Assembly (NCBI GenBank): GCA_963929535.1
Contig: CAWVIZ010000016.1
Location: forward strand, 248,001 to 312,000
DNA: 64,000 nucleotides
Origin: Pullilachnospira sp963929535
GTDB taxonomy: Bacteria; Bacillota; Clostridia; Lachnospirales; Lachnospiraceae
Reading direction: 5' to 3'
Shown here: piece after piece, positions 49,216 to 58,127 of the stretch
How positions within the stretch are numbered: position 1 is the stretch's first letter
Layout of the letters: the number at the start of each line of letters is the position of its first letter
The notes under the pieces: generated by a model
Database searches by the model: none
The model's input: the letters and a program-made list of their open reading frames with translations, nothing else
Told to the model about the DNA's origin: nothing
Translations under genes and position numbers: made by a program

Positions 49216-50604
49216 TCACGCATGAGCAATATCCGTATGCTCACTGATCTCTCTGTTTATGGTACAGAGATCCTCCACCCCAAGATCATGGAGTCTTTCA
49301 TGGCCTGTGATCCTGGCGAACATCTTCAGTTCCTCCAGGGTTACATTCAGGAAATTCCCCACCCGGGCCGCGGCCGTATCCACCTTCAGCCGCTCCCGCA
49401 GTTCCTCATCCTGGGTAGCCGCGCCCACCGGGCACATGCCCGTTCCGCAGATCCGGTACTGCTGACAGGCCATGGCCATCAAAGGCGCGGATGCCATAGC
49501 CACCGCGTCCGCTCCCATGGCAATGGCTTTTGCCGCGTCCGCCGAGACCCGCAGCCCTCCGGTGATCACAAGACTGATATCTGAGTCCACGCTGTCCAGA
49601 TATTTTCTTGCCCGGTGAAGGGCGTAGATGGTGGGAACGCTGGAGGCATCCCTCAGAAACCTGGGCGAAGAGCCTGTAGCCCCGCCCCGTCCGTCTATGG
49701 TGATAAAATCCGGTTCCGCATACACGCAGAAAGCCAGATCCCTCTCGATCCTCCCGGCCGCGATCTTGATGCCGATGGGCCTTCCCTCCGAAGCCATCCG
49801 GAGCTGGGAGACCAGCGCTTTCATATCCTCCCTGGTCCGGATTCCCGGGAACCGGGAAGGCGCAATGATATCCTGCCCCACAGGCTTATTTCGGATCCTG
49901 GCGATCTCCGGGGTCACCTTCTCTCCCGGCAGATGTCCGCCCATGCCTGGCTTTGTTCCCTGACCGATCTTGATCTCGATAGCATCCACGCTTCGCAGGA
50001 TTTCCGGAGACACGCTGTACATATTGGCCACATATTCAAAAATGTACTTATCCGCAGCCTTCATTTCCTCCGGAAGGATCCCTCCCTCTCCGGAACACAT
50101 GGCGGAATGAGCCATGGCGCTTCCTTTTGCCAGAGAAATCTTCGCTTCCCGGGACAGCGCCCCGAAGGACATATGAGAGACGTATACCGGATTCTCCAGG
50201 ATCATGGGCTTTTTGGCCCTCGGGCCGATCACAGTCCTGGTCTCCACCGGAGCGTCCTCGTCCAAAGGCATGGGGTCCAGCTGCGCTCCCAGGATCAGAA
50301 TATCATCCCAGGAGGGCATGGGAAGCTGTGTCCCCATAGCTGCGGAGACGGATCTCCCGCTCACCGCCATCTGATGGATCTCCTCCATATACCGGCAGTT
50401 CTCATCCATCCGATAGTACTCCTTTGCGTAGTCCAGCCTCCTCTCTGTTCTCCTCTCCTGCCCGGTCTCCGACACATCCTCATACAGTTGGAACGCGCTG
50501 GCCGGCTGATGACAGACCGGGCATTCCTGAAGACCGGAAAACGGCGCTCCCTCCTTCTCCTCATCGTAGATAAATCCACAGATACCGCAGCGATACTTTG
50601 CCAT
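49216..50604 (-). CDS. Rubredoxin-fused glutamate synthase-like FMN protein
   Basis: 462 residues. The first 50 form a rubredoxin-like knuckle pair (YRCGICGFIYDEE, ECPVCHQPA). The rest is the FMN/3Fe-4S domain of glutamate synthase: PVYVSHMSFGALSREAKISLAKG (in parts), KIGQGTKPGMGGHLPGEKV, IDGRGGATGSSP, LVITGGLRVSADAAKAIAMGADAVAM (in parts) and the cluster-binding CRICGTGMCPVG-type region (ICGTGMCPVGAAT). No amidotransferase domain or small subunit is present. Start at 50604 behind AAGGGAGG. Its electron acceptor and reaction are uncertain. Confidence 0.88.
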   Translation of the reverse strand: MAKYRCGICGFIYDEEKEGAPFSGLQECPVCHQPASAFQLYEDVSETGQERRTERRLDYAKEYYRMDENCRYMEEIHQMAVSGRSVSAAMGTQLPMPSWDDILILGAQLDPMPLDEDAPVETRTVIGPRAKKPMILENPVYVSHMSFGALSREAKISLAKGSAMAHSAMCSGEGGILPEEMKAADKYIFEYVANMYSVSPEILRSVDAIEIKIGQGTKPGMGGHLPGEKVTPEIARIRNKPVGQDIIAPSRFPGIRTREDMKALVSQLRMASEGRPIGIKIAAGRIERDLAFCVYAEPDFITIDGRGGATGSSPRFLRDASSVPTIYALHRARKYLDSVDSDISLVITGGLRVSADAAKAIAMGADAVAMASAPLMAMACQQYRICGTGMCPVGAATQDEELRERLKVDTAAARVGNFLNVTLEELKMFARITGHERLHDLGVEDLCTINREISEHTDIAHA

Positions 50605-50605
50605 A

Positions 50606-50694
50606 GAAAAACCTCCCTTCTGCTGTGCTCTTCCATACACGCTCATCTGAATTTCTCACTTGTGTATATGATAGCACAGTAAGGGAGGTTTTTC
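50606..50694 (-). promoter_or_regulatory. Long hairpin that sequesters the RBS of the rubredoxin-GOGAT gene
   Basis: GAAAAACCTCCCTT (50606-50619) and AAGGGAGGTTTTTC (50681-50694) are perfectly complementary over 14 bp. Inner stems CTGTGCT/AGCACAG and ATACAC/GTGTAT extend the fold. The structure starts just after the anti-sigma stop and ends 1 nt before the ATG, so the Shine-Dalgarno is inside the stem. It may also act as a terminator (T5 run at its base). Confidence 0.75.
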
Positions 50695-50696
50695 CA

Positions 50697-52127
50697 TCAT
50701 TTCAGCTTTATCATCGAGGATACTGCTGAAGAATTATCAAACACCATATAACTGTTTTCCAGCTCATCCTCCGGAACGGCAAACCAGAGATGCACCGTCT
50801 TCGTCTCTCCCGCCGCCATATTCATATAGTAGAAATGGGTTGTCCCAGGGAAAGATGATCCGTCAAAATAATAAGGCGCTCCGTCCGACTCTATGCCGTA
50901 AGTGCTGGCATGGCGGAAATTCTCGTTTTGCTGATATCCCGGAATGCTGTTATCCAGCAGATACGTACCGTCCTCCTGCCGGCTGTATCTCGCCCAGACC
51001 GGATAGATATTGATATCCTCCACAGCCTCCTGTGAGGTATTGGTCACCTCCATGGTAACCTCCACATTTTTCACATTTACCGTATCCAGGGGAAGCTTTT
51101 CCAGTTCTTTGTCACGCCATTCCTCCACATAACGCTCATAGGGTTTCAGCGTATTTCCCTCCAGATATTCACATACCTGAGCATAATCAGATGCGGTGTC
51201 CTCATTGATCTTCTCCGTATCAACAGTATCCTTGATCTGGATATCGGTTACCTTCAGCTTCACATCGTTCAGCAGCGGATGGTTGAAAGTTTCTCCTTTT
51301 TCCATAACCACTCTGTCATAGACAGGGAGCGCCTCCGGCGCTACCTCCTCTTCTTCCGTCTCTTCCTCTGCGCTATCCGATGGGGATAATGTATAGATAT
51401 TGCCGTTCTCGTCCGTGAATATGCTTCCGTCCTCTGATACAGTACCTTTTCTTTCTTCATAGGTAAGATTTTCACAGACTTTCAGGAGTTCTTCCCTGGA
51501 AATATCTTCGGAAGCAAATACAGTGATCACATGTCCGGAATCTCCATAGTAGAGATCCATCTCCATGTGGGGATAATCGTACCCTTCATGGGTGACCAGG
51601 ATCCCCTGGGCATCTCCCACCTGAACGATCTCCGAGCTGCTGACGTCCTTATAGTAATACTCCATCACCTGGCTCCAGTCTGTATACCATCCCGTATCGT
51701 CTATCCTCAGCCCTGGTTCCCCCCAGGCACCGCCAAGACTGTAATTGCCCTCTTCCCATTCCTCATATCCCTCAGGAAGATAATTGGCCGTGATCTTAAT
51801 GGGCAGGACTCTGGTCTCCCCCTCCTTCTTCACCTGAACGTTCACCTTATCGTGCTCCGTATCCTCCGTCACGTCCACGCTGAACAGGCTGACAGCGGCA
51901 TATACCCCTGCCGAGGTAGCCAGAACTGCCGCTGCTGCTGCCGCCGCAACCACCGCTCCCCGCTTTCCGTTCCGTTTTTTTCTCTTTTCCAGCGACTGCA
52001 GCAGTTTTTCCTTCTCCAATTCGTATTTCTGAGAAAAAACATGCTCCCCATCTGCGAAATCACATAATTCTGCTTCTTCCAGCCGCCCGATATGTTTCAG
52101 AAAATATTCCGTCCTGTTTTTTTTCAT
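50697..52127 (-). CDS. Anti-sigma factor-like membrane protein with DUF4367-type extracytoplasmic part
   Basis: 476 residues. A cytoplasmic N-terminal segment (KNRTEYFLKHIGRLEEAELC) is followed by one membrane helix (RGAVVAAAAAAAVLATSAGVYAAVSLF, in parts), then an extracellular region: a DUF4367-like domain (PIKITANYLPEGYEEWEEG, GILVTHEGYDYPHMEMDLYY), an acidic linker and a C-terminal beta-domain resembling DUF5067/telomeric-repeat-like folds. It overlaps the ECF sigma gene by 68 nt, so it very likely binds that sigma factor. The sensed signal is unknown. Confidence 0.8.
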   Translation of the reverse strand: MKKNRTEYFLKHIGRLEEAELCDFADGEHVFSQKYELEKEKLLQSLEKRKKRNGKRGAVVAAAAAAAVLATSAGVYAAVSLFSVDVTEDTEHDKVNVQVKKEGETRVLPIKITANYLPEGYEEWEEGNYSLGGAWGEPGLRIDDTGWYTDWSQVMEYYYKDVSSSEIVQVGDAQGILVTHEGYDYPHMEMDLYYGDSGHVITVFASEDISREELLKVCENLTYEERKGTVSEDGSIFTDENGNIYTLSPSDSAEEETEEEEVAPEALPVYDRVVMEKGETFNHPLLNDVKLKVTDIQIKDTVDTEKINEDTASDYAQVCEYLEGNTLKPYERYVEEWRDKELEKLPLDTVNVKNVEVTMEVTNTSQEAVEDINIYPVWARYSRQEDGTYLLDNSIPGYQQNENFRHASTYGIESDGAPYYFDGSSFPGTTHFYYMNMAAGETKTVHLWFAVPEDELENSYMVFDNSSAVSSMIKLK

Positions 52128-52680
52128 GCGCCTCAGCCTCCTCCAATCTGCTTTCCACCAGCCTCTTCGCCCGTTCCAGGCGCTTGGCAACCGCATCCTC
52201 ACTGATATCCAGGATCTGCGCCGTCTCTCTGCCCGAAAAACCGTAATAGCACCTCAGCCGGATCACCTCCAGCGCTTCCCGGGGGATCTGCCGGAAAATC
52301 CGTTCCAGCAGTTCCCGCTCCTCCACACTCTTCATGGGAAATTCCACGATGGTATTCTCCTGCTCCAGGCTTTCCTCAGCCGTAAGCCTCTGGCTTTCCC
52401 TGTAATTTTTTCTGTACTGATCGATCGCTGTACTCCTGAGGATACGGAAGACCAGACGCCTTGTATCCTCTTCCTCCGCCCCGGTGATCTGCGGAAGATA
52501 TTTCGCCAGCTTGACAAATGTATCCTGCACCGCATCCTCGGCCTGCTGCACCTGCCCCAGAATACTGAAGGCTGCTGCGTACAGCTTCTGCTCATACAGG
52601 GCGTAGATCTGTTCCATCAGGCTGCGCTGATCCTTCTGCCCCCTGATCCGCTTTCTTTTTCTGTCTCCCGGCAATCTCAT
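52060..52680 (-). CDS. ECF-type RNA polymerase sigma factor
   Basis: 206 residues. Region 2 contains EDAVQDTFVKLAKYL, TRRLVFRILRSTAIDQYRK; region 4 contains QIPREALEVIRLRCYYGFSGRETAQIL with the helix-turn-helix ISEDAVAKRLERAKRLVESRL. The ATG at 52680 is preceded by AGGAGGGG at 7 nt. A C-terminal extension after region 4 overlaps the anti-sigma start. It probably autoregulates its operon; I could not identify its promoter motif with confidence in 52681-53022. Confidence 0.9.
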   Translation of the reverse strand: MRLPGDRKRKRIRGQKDQRSLMEQIYALYEQKLYAAAFSILGQVQQAEDAVQDTFVKLAKYLPQITGAEEEDTRRLVFRILRSTAIDQYRKNYRESQRLTAEESLEQENTIVEFPMKSVEERELLERIFRQIPREALEVIRLRCYYGFSGRETAQILDISEDAVAKRLERAKRLVESRLEEAEAHEKKQDGIFSETYRAAGRSRIM

Positions 52681-52932
52681 CCACACCCCTCCTCTCCTGT
52701 TTTATCCGGGGCTGCCGCCCCTTGGAATTTCAAATTCCTGTTTATTGAGCGCTCTTACTTAATATAACGAATAACACGGCGGATTCCTGACCGCATTTCA
52801 AAAAATTTTTCTCAGGTTTCAAATACTCCAAAGCAGCTCAGTCCCGCCCTCACTGACACGATCCTGTCCCTGCCATCTCCAGGATACGGGACAATGTTTC
52901 AAAAAACAACGGCTTTTCCATGTTCCCAATAT

Positions 52933-52981
52933 AAAAGCCAGAGAAAACCGGCCTCCTTACGGCAGTCCGTTTCTCTGGCTG
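52933..52981 (-). terminator. Terminator after ptsI
   Basis: Minus strand AGCCAGAGAAA...TTTTCTCTGGCT stem with inner CCGG pairing, followed by TTTTATATT, about 40 nt past the ptsI stop. The rest of the 342-nt gap to the sigma gene has no gene. Confidence 0.85.
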
Positions 52982-53022
52982 TGTCCGTTTGTTCTCCTGC
53001 AACATTTTCACTCTGTACTCAT

Positions 53023-54648
53023 CTACGCTTCCCGAAGATCTGTCTCCCGGATGATTTTCCGGATGGGCAGCACCGCCGCAGGCGTCACTGACAGTTCGTC
53101 GATCCCCATTTTCAGGAATGTTTTCGTCAGCGTGGTATCTGCCCCCAGCTCTCCGCAGATCCCCACCCAGCAGCCGCCCTTGTGGCCGTTGTCGATGACC
53201 ATCTGAATGGCCCGCAGCACTGCGGGGTGATGAGCGTCATAGATGGAATCCAGCCTGGGGTTCTGCCGGTCGATGGCCAGAGTGTACTGGGTCAGATCGT
53301 TGGTTCCGATGCTGAAGAAATCCACTTCCCTGGCCAGCAGATCGCTGATCAGCACGGCGGCAGGTGTCTCGATCATGATTCCCTGCTGGATCTCTCCCAT
53401 GGGAACACCCTTCCCGGCCAGCTCGCTTCTGACTTCTTCCACAATAGCCTTGATCTGACGCACCTCCTTCACGGAGATGATCATGGGATACATGACTGCG
53501 ATATTCCCATAGGCGCTGGCCCGCAGAAGGGCCCGAATCTGAGTCTTAAAGATCTCCGTCCGGTCCAGACAGATCCGGATGCCCCGGTATCCCATGGCAG
53601 GATTCTCCTCCTTATCCATCTGGAAATAGTCCACCTGCTTGTCCGCCCCGATATCCAGAGTACGGATGATCACCGTTCGTCCGGCCATGGTCTCCGCCAC
53701 GGTCTTGTAGGCCTGGAACTGCTCCTCCTCTGTGGGATAGTCGCTTTTTTCCAGGTACAGGAACTCGCTGCGGAACAGACCGATGCCGTCGGCGTCATTG
53801 GCCAGCACCTTGGCGGTGTCGCCCACGCTACCGATGTTGGCGTACAGCCTGATATGCTTTCCGTCCAGAGTCACATCCTCCTTATTCTTCAGCTGCTGCA
53901 GAAGCTCCCTCTGACGCAGCTCCTCCTGCTGCTTCTCCTGATACGTCTTCAGCGTATCCGCGTCCGGATTCAGGATCAGTTCTCCGGTGATCCCATCGAT
54001 CACAGCCGTCATGCCGTCCATCTCCGGCCCCACAGGAATCCCGATAAGCGCCGGAATGTTCATGGTCCTGGCCAGAATCGCGGTGTGGGAATTGGCGCTT
54101 CCCAGCTCCGTCACAAATCCCAGCAGCTTGGACTTATCCATCTGCACCGTCTCGCTGGGGGCCAGATCTTTGGCGGCCAGGATCACCGGCTCATCCCCCA
54201 GCGCCTGCCCGTCATGACGTCCATGGAGAATCCCCACCACCCGCTCGGCAATGTCTTTCACATCGGCGGAACGGGCCTGCATATACTCATCGTCCATCTC
54301 CGCGAACATCCGGGAGAAATTGTCGCCGGCGGCGGCCACCGCGTACTCCGCGTTGATCTTCTGAGACTCGATGATGTTTTTTACGGAATCATTGAACTCA
54401 ACGTCCTCCAGCATCATCGCATGTACATCAAAAATGGCGGCGTTCACCTCCCCCACTTCCTTCAGCGCTTTTTCATACAGAGCGTGGAGCTGCCGGATGG
54501 CTCTTTTCCTGGCAGTCTCATAACGTTCCAACTCCGCTGCGGGATCCGTGACACTTTTTCTCTGTACCGCCTGCTCCTCTTTGGAATAAAATGAAATTTT
54601 CCCGACGGCAATCCCCTTTAAAATGGATTTTCCCGTATACCTCTTCAT
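53023..54648 (-). CDS. ptsI: Phosphoenolpyruvate--protein phosphotransferase (PTS enzyme I)
   Basis: A 541-residue cytoplasmic enzyme that takes phosphate from PEP and gives it to HPr. N-terminal domain (MKRYTGKSILKGIAVGK), phospho-histidine region GSANSHTAILAR (about residue 185), GLFRSEFLYL, IRTLDIGADKQVDYF, and the C-terminal PEP-binding EVDFFSIGTNDLTQYTLAIDR with ICGELGAD (Cys) are all present. Start at 54648 behind GGGAGGAAC; upstream in-frame codons lack a site. No ptsH is nearby in this window. Confidence 0.96.
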   Translation of the reverse strand: MKRYTGKSILKGIAVGKISFYSKEEQAVQRKSVTDPAAELERYETARKRAIRQLHALYEKALKEVGEVNAAIFDVHAMMLEDVEFNDSVKNIIESQKINAEYAVAAAGDNFSRMFAEMDDEYMQARSADVKDIAERVVGILHGRHDGQALGDEPVILAAKDLAPSETVQMDKSKLLGFVTELGSANSHTAILARTMNIPALIGIPVGPEMDGMTAVIDGITGELILNPDADTLKTYQEKQQEELRQRELLQQLKNKEDVTLDGKHIRLYANIGSVGDTAKVLANDADGIGLFRSEFLYLEKSDYPTEEEQFQAYKTVAETMAGRTVIIRTLDIGADKQVDYFQMDKEENPAMGYRGIRICLDRTEIFKTQIRALLRASAYGNIAVMYPMIISVKEVRQIKAIVEEVRSELAGKGVPMGEIQQGIMIETPAAVLISDLLAREVDFFSIGTNDLTQYTLAIDRQNPRLDSIYDAHHPAVLRAIQMVIDNGHKGGCWVGICGELGADTTLTKTFLKMGIDELSVTPAAVLPIRKIIRETDLREA

Positions 54649-54793
54649 AAAATGTTCCTCCCTGTCCCTTCTCCCAACAGCGGCCGCAAATCTCACTGTG
54701 ATAAATGCAAAACTGAACGGTTGCGCGCAAGTCTCAGAAATTTGCCTGAAAACTTCCTCCAGAGCAGCGGCTGCCGCAGCCTCGTCAGGACCG

Positions 54794-55750
54794 TCAGCGG
54801 AAACTTCCGTCTTCTTCCGGCTCCCCATCTGTCGCGGCAGGGCCGCTGCCCCGCCTGCCTCCTCCGGCAAACTCCCGGCCTTCCGCCTGTTCCCTGCATC
54901 TCTTTCTGTATTCTCCCGGAGTACAGCCTGCCACCCGCCGGAAGGTCTCCGCAAAATAGCTGGCCCCCGAAAATCCGCAGTTCATGGCGATCTCCGTGAT
55001 GGGCGCCGATGAGTCCAGCAGTTCCATACTCCTGCGGATCCTGTATTCCGTCAGATAGGTTACCGGGGACTTATGCAGATATTCCCGGAATAGCTTACAG
55101 CAGCTGCTTCTGCACATCTTCCCCTCCCTGGCGATGTCCTCCAGTCTCAGTTTCTCCGCATAATTCTTCTGGATAAACTCCATCATCTGATAAAGCCCCG
55201 GAAGTCTGGGATCCCTCTCCTTCCCCTGTTCTCCGGAAATTGGCATCTGGCGGCAGACCAGCCTCCAGATTCCGAAAAACAGGCCCTCCATTTCCAGCTC
55301 CAGTTCCTCTCCCTGCCTTTCACAGGCTTTCCTCACCCGGCAGACCAGCTCCAGAATTCTTTTCTGCTCTTCATTCTTTGAGGAAAGCTTTAAAAATGCC
55401 ACCGCCTGTCTCCCCACCACAGGCATCACATATCTTCTCCGGATCTCCTCTGTAACGCCGATCAGAGAAGGGTGAAACCGCACACAGATGAATTCCCCGT
55501 CTTTTCCGTCCGCCGAATATCCGTAATGGATCTGACGGGCATTGACAAACACTCCTTCCCCCTTTTCCATCCGACAGCTTGTGCCGTTGATCCAGTAAGT
55601 CATCTCCCCTTCCAGCACAGCAATAAACTCCACATCCTCATGCCAGTGCCCGATTCCCGCCATATTGGGATACTCCGACAGCCTCTCCCTGGCCGCATAT
55701 GCCGGAAAATCCCCGAAATGATAAAAGATTTCTTCTCTGTTTCCCTTCAT
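54794..55750 (-). CDS. AraC-family transcriptional regulator (cupin plus HTH)
   Basis: 318 residues. Cupin sensor half with HWHEDVEFIAVLEGEMTYWI and EKGEGVFVNARQIHYGYS; DNA-binding half with LRLEDIAREGKMCRSSCCKLF and ITEIAMNCGFSGASYFAETF. The last 25 residues (GGGRRGSGPAATDGEPEEDG) are low-complexity and unlike the family. AGGGACAGAGG lies before the ATG. It is 145 nt upstream of ptsI on the same strand; a link is possible but unproven. Confidence 0.9.
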   Translation of the reverse strand: MKGNREEIFYHFGDFPAYAARERLSEYPNMAGIGHWHEDVEFIAVLEGEMTYWINGTSCRMEKGEGVFVNARQIHYGYSADGKDGEFICVRFHPSLIGVTEEIRRRYVMPVVGRQAVAFLKLSSKNEEQKRILELVCRVRKACERQGEELELEMEGLFFGIWRLVCRQMPISGEQGKERDPRLPGLYQMMEFIQKNYAEKLRLEDIAREGKMCRSSCCKLFREYLHKSPVTYLTEYRIRRSMELLDSSAPITEIAMNCGFSGASYFAETFRRVAGCTPGEYRKRCREQAEGREFAGGGRRGSGPAATDGEPEEDGSFR

Positions 55751-55904
55751 CCTCTGTCCCTTCCGCCGCGCTCCTTCCAGCTTTCCTCCTGTGGATCCAA
55801 AGAAGGAAGGGCCAGTTACTGTTCACAGCCTCCGTCCCCCAGGACCGCTGTGCCGGCGTACATCTTTGCCGCAGTTACAGTTAACCTGCAGCTGCAGCTA
55901 CGAT

Positions 55905-55913
55905 TGTTATAAT
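55905..55913 (+). promoter_or_regulatory. Extended -10 element in the AraC-acetyltransferase divergent region
   Basis: TG-T-TATAAT on the plus strand, followed by a very AT-rich stretch to 55970. It is far (about 260 nt) from the acetyltransferase start, so the leader would be long. Nothing else is recognised in 55751-56169. Confidence 0.4.
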
Positions 55914-56169
55914 AAATTCTAAAAAAATGATATATTAATCTGCATGGATACAATAAAATTATAGCGGGAAATGAAAAACTTCTCAACCGGAATTGTCATG
56001 CCGGCAAGCCGCGGACCGGAAGCTGAAAGCCGCGCGGAGGTTCTCCGCCCCGGCTGATGCAGGCGTGTGTCTTCCGGCTCTGATCCAACCCGGAAGGCTG
56101 ATCCGCTGCCCTGGCAGCGGATCCGGAAAAGGAAATCCCCAAACAGTACGCAGACAGGAGGAACATATC

Positions 56170-56799
56170 ATGACCAATAAAGAGAGAAGGGACCGGGAAA
56201 TAGTGTATATTTCCGATGCGTCCGTAATGGAAGAACAGAAGGCAACCAGAAAAATCCTGCGGGAGTTCAACACCTGCGATCCGTCTGACTTTGACAGACT
56301 GGCCGTCCTGACCAAGCAGCTTCTGGGAAAATCTGACGGTGCTTTCATCAACCCGCCGTTTTACTGTGATTATGGTTTCCATATTGAGACAGGGAAAAAC
56401 TTTTTTGCCAACTATAACTGCACGATCCTGGATGTGGCCAGGGTCACCATCGGAGACAACTGCCAGTTTGCTCCCAATGTATCTATCTACACCGCCGGCC
56501 ATCCGGTTCATCCCGAAACCCGGGGCACCATGTATGAGTACGGTATCAGTGTCACCATCGGCAATAACGTCTGGATCGGCGGCAGCACCGTCATCCTTCC
56601 CGGTGTTCATATCGGTGACAATGTGGTGATCGGCGCCGGAAGCGTAGTCACCAAAGATATCCCCGCGGGAACCATCGCCGCAGGAAATCCCTGCCGCGTA
56701 CTTCGCGAGATCACGGAAGCTGACAGACGCACCTACTTTCGCGGACGCCAGATCGACGATGAGGCTTGGGCGCATATTCAGGATATAATGCAGAAATAA
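56170..56799 (+). CDS. Sugar O-acetyltransferase (maltose/galactoside acetyltransferase family)
   Basis: A 209-residue left-handed beta-helix acetyltransferase. The N-terminal cap (REIVYISDASVMEEQKATRKIL) and the hexapeptide region with YCDYGFHIETGKNFFANYNC, catalytic-type His in YTAGHPVHPETR, and GNNVWIGGSTVILPGVHIGDNVVIGAGSVV (in parts) match Maa/LacA enzymes. It transfers acetyl from acetyl-CoA to a sugar hydroxyl. Start behind AGGAGGAACAT. Monocistronic. Confidence 0.92.
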   Translation: MTNKERRDREIVYISDASVMEEQKATRKILREFNTCDPSDFDRLAVLTKQLLGKSDGAFINPPFYCDYGFHIETGKNFFANYNCTILDVARVTIGDNCQFAPNVSIYTAGHPVHPETRGTMYEYGISVTIGNNVWIGGSTVILPGVHIGDNVVIGAGSVVTKDIPAGTIAAGNPCRVLREITEADRRTYFRGRQIDDEAWAHIQDIMQK

Positions 56800-56816
56800 T
56801 CTGCCTGAAAATCAAA

Positions 56817-56863
56817 GATCCCGCCGCCCGCATGTCTCTCAAGGCATACGGGCGGTGGGATCT
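56817..56863 (+). terminator. Hairpin after the acetyltransferase gene
   Basis: GATCCCGCCGCCCG pairs with CGGGCGGTGGGATC. No clear T-run, so termination is likely but not certain. Confidence 0.6.
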
Positions 56864-56911
56864 CACCTCTGCTTTATCGTAGTTTGGCGGAGAGTTTTCC
56901 ATACTCACCTG

Positions 56912-57211
56912 TCAGTCATCAATATACTGACCGGTTCCGCTCTTCATCTCCTCCACATTTCCAAAACCGCCGATTTCCACCTCATACCAGTTGTCCCCAT
57001 TGGTGATCACATAACTGAATTCCGATACCAGTCCTTCTGAACTTACCTCCTCCTGGATGATCTCTCCTCCCCCTGTCTGCTCCAGCGCGATTTCTCTGGC
57101 CCGGCTCTGATCAATGCGGAGAGTCATCACCAGAATCACCGCTGCAGCTGCTATCACCAGAACTGCACCAATGATAATACCTGCAATCGCTTTTACCGAT
57201 AATTTCTTCAT
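56912..57211 (-). CDS. Small membrane protein with a PepSY-like domain
   Basis: 99 residues: N-terminal membrane helix (AIAGIIIGAVLVIAAAAVILVM), then a PepSY-like unit (SRAREIALEQTGGGEI, EFSYVITNGDNWYEVEIGGF). One repeat only. Such proteins may modulate extracellular peptidases; nothing nearby indicates a partner. GAGGAAATATG precedes the ATG. Confidence 0.75.
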   Translation of the reverse strand: MKKLSVKAIAGIIIGAVLVIAAAAVILVMTLRIDQSRAREIALEQTGGGEIIQEEVSSEGLVSEFSYVITNGDNWYEVEIGGFGNVEEMKSGTGQYIDD

Positions 57212-57281
57212 AACATATTTCCTCGCTTTCTTTTTTGTTTTGATACGCTTATTCTAACCATCAAAGATTAAAAGAACATTA

Positions 57282-58118
57282 AAGCCCGGCGACCGGGTTC
57301 TTGTTCCCGCCATCACTCCCGACTGGAATTCCCTGGAAGCCCAGGCCGGCTATTCCATGCATTCCGGCGGTATGCTGGCAGGCTGGAAGTTTTCCAACTT
57401 CAAGGACGGCGTATTTTCCGAGTATTTCCATGTAAACGATGCAGACGGCAACCTGGCGCTTCTTCCCTCCAACATCTCCCCGGTGGATGCCTGCATGCTG
57501 TCCGATATGGTTCCCACCGGATTTCACGGCGCAGAGCTGGCAGATATCCAGTTCGGGGATTCCGTGCTGGTGATCGGCATCGGCCCTGTAGGTTTGATGT
57601 CTGTTGCAGGAGCCAATATGCGCGGTGCCTCCCGGATCATTGCAGTGGGCACAAGGCCCGTGTGCGTGGAAGCGGCTAAAGACTATGGCGCCACCGGTTT
57701 TGTCAGCTACAAGGACGGAACCATTGAAGACCAGGTTCTTGCCATGACCGACGGCAAAGGTGTGGATAAGGTGATCGTAGCCGGAGGCGGCTGTGAAACT
57801 TTTGATTCCGCCATTAAATGCCTGAAACCCGGCGGAAAGATCGGAAACGTGAACTATCTGGGCAGCGGTACTTATGTAAACATTCCCAGGGCAGAATGGG
57901 GCGTAGGTATGGGGCACAAACAGATCAACGGCGGACTGATGCCCGGCGGACGTCTCCGCATGGAAAAGCTGGGCGCCCTGGTATCTTCCGGTAAGCTGGA
58001 TGTGCATCCCCTGGTATTCCACCTCTTCGAGGGTTGGGAGCATCTGGAAGAGGCGCTGTTTCTGATGAGGGACAAACCCAGAGATCTGATCAAACCGGTT
58101 GTGAAGATCCAGGACTGA
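57282..58118 (+). pseudogene. 5'-truncated zinc/NADP-dependent secondary alcohol dehydrogenase
   Basis: The readable frame begins abruptly at KPGDRVLVPAITPDWNS and continues through HSGGMLAGWKFSNFKDGVF, MVPTGFHGAELADIQFGDSV, VLVIGIGPVGLMSVAGA and ends DLIKPVVKIQD. It aligns with the clostridial isopropanol dehydrogenase (about 351 residues) but lacks roughly the first 80-85 residues, including the catalytic zinc Cys/His pair. No start codon or site fits upstream. It is thus a remnant; an internal ATG at 57357 would not give an active enzyme. Confidence 0.85.
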
Positions 58119-58127
58119 TCTTTTCTC

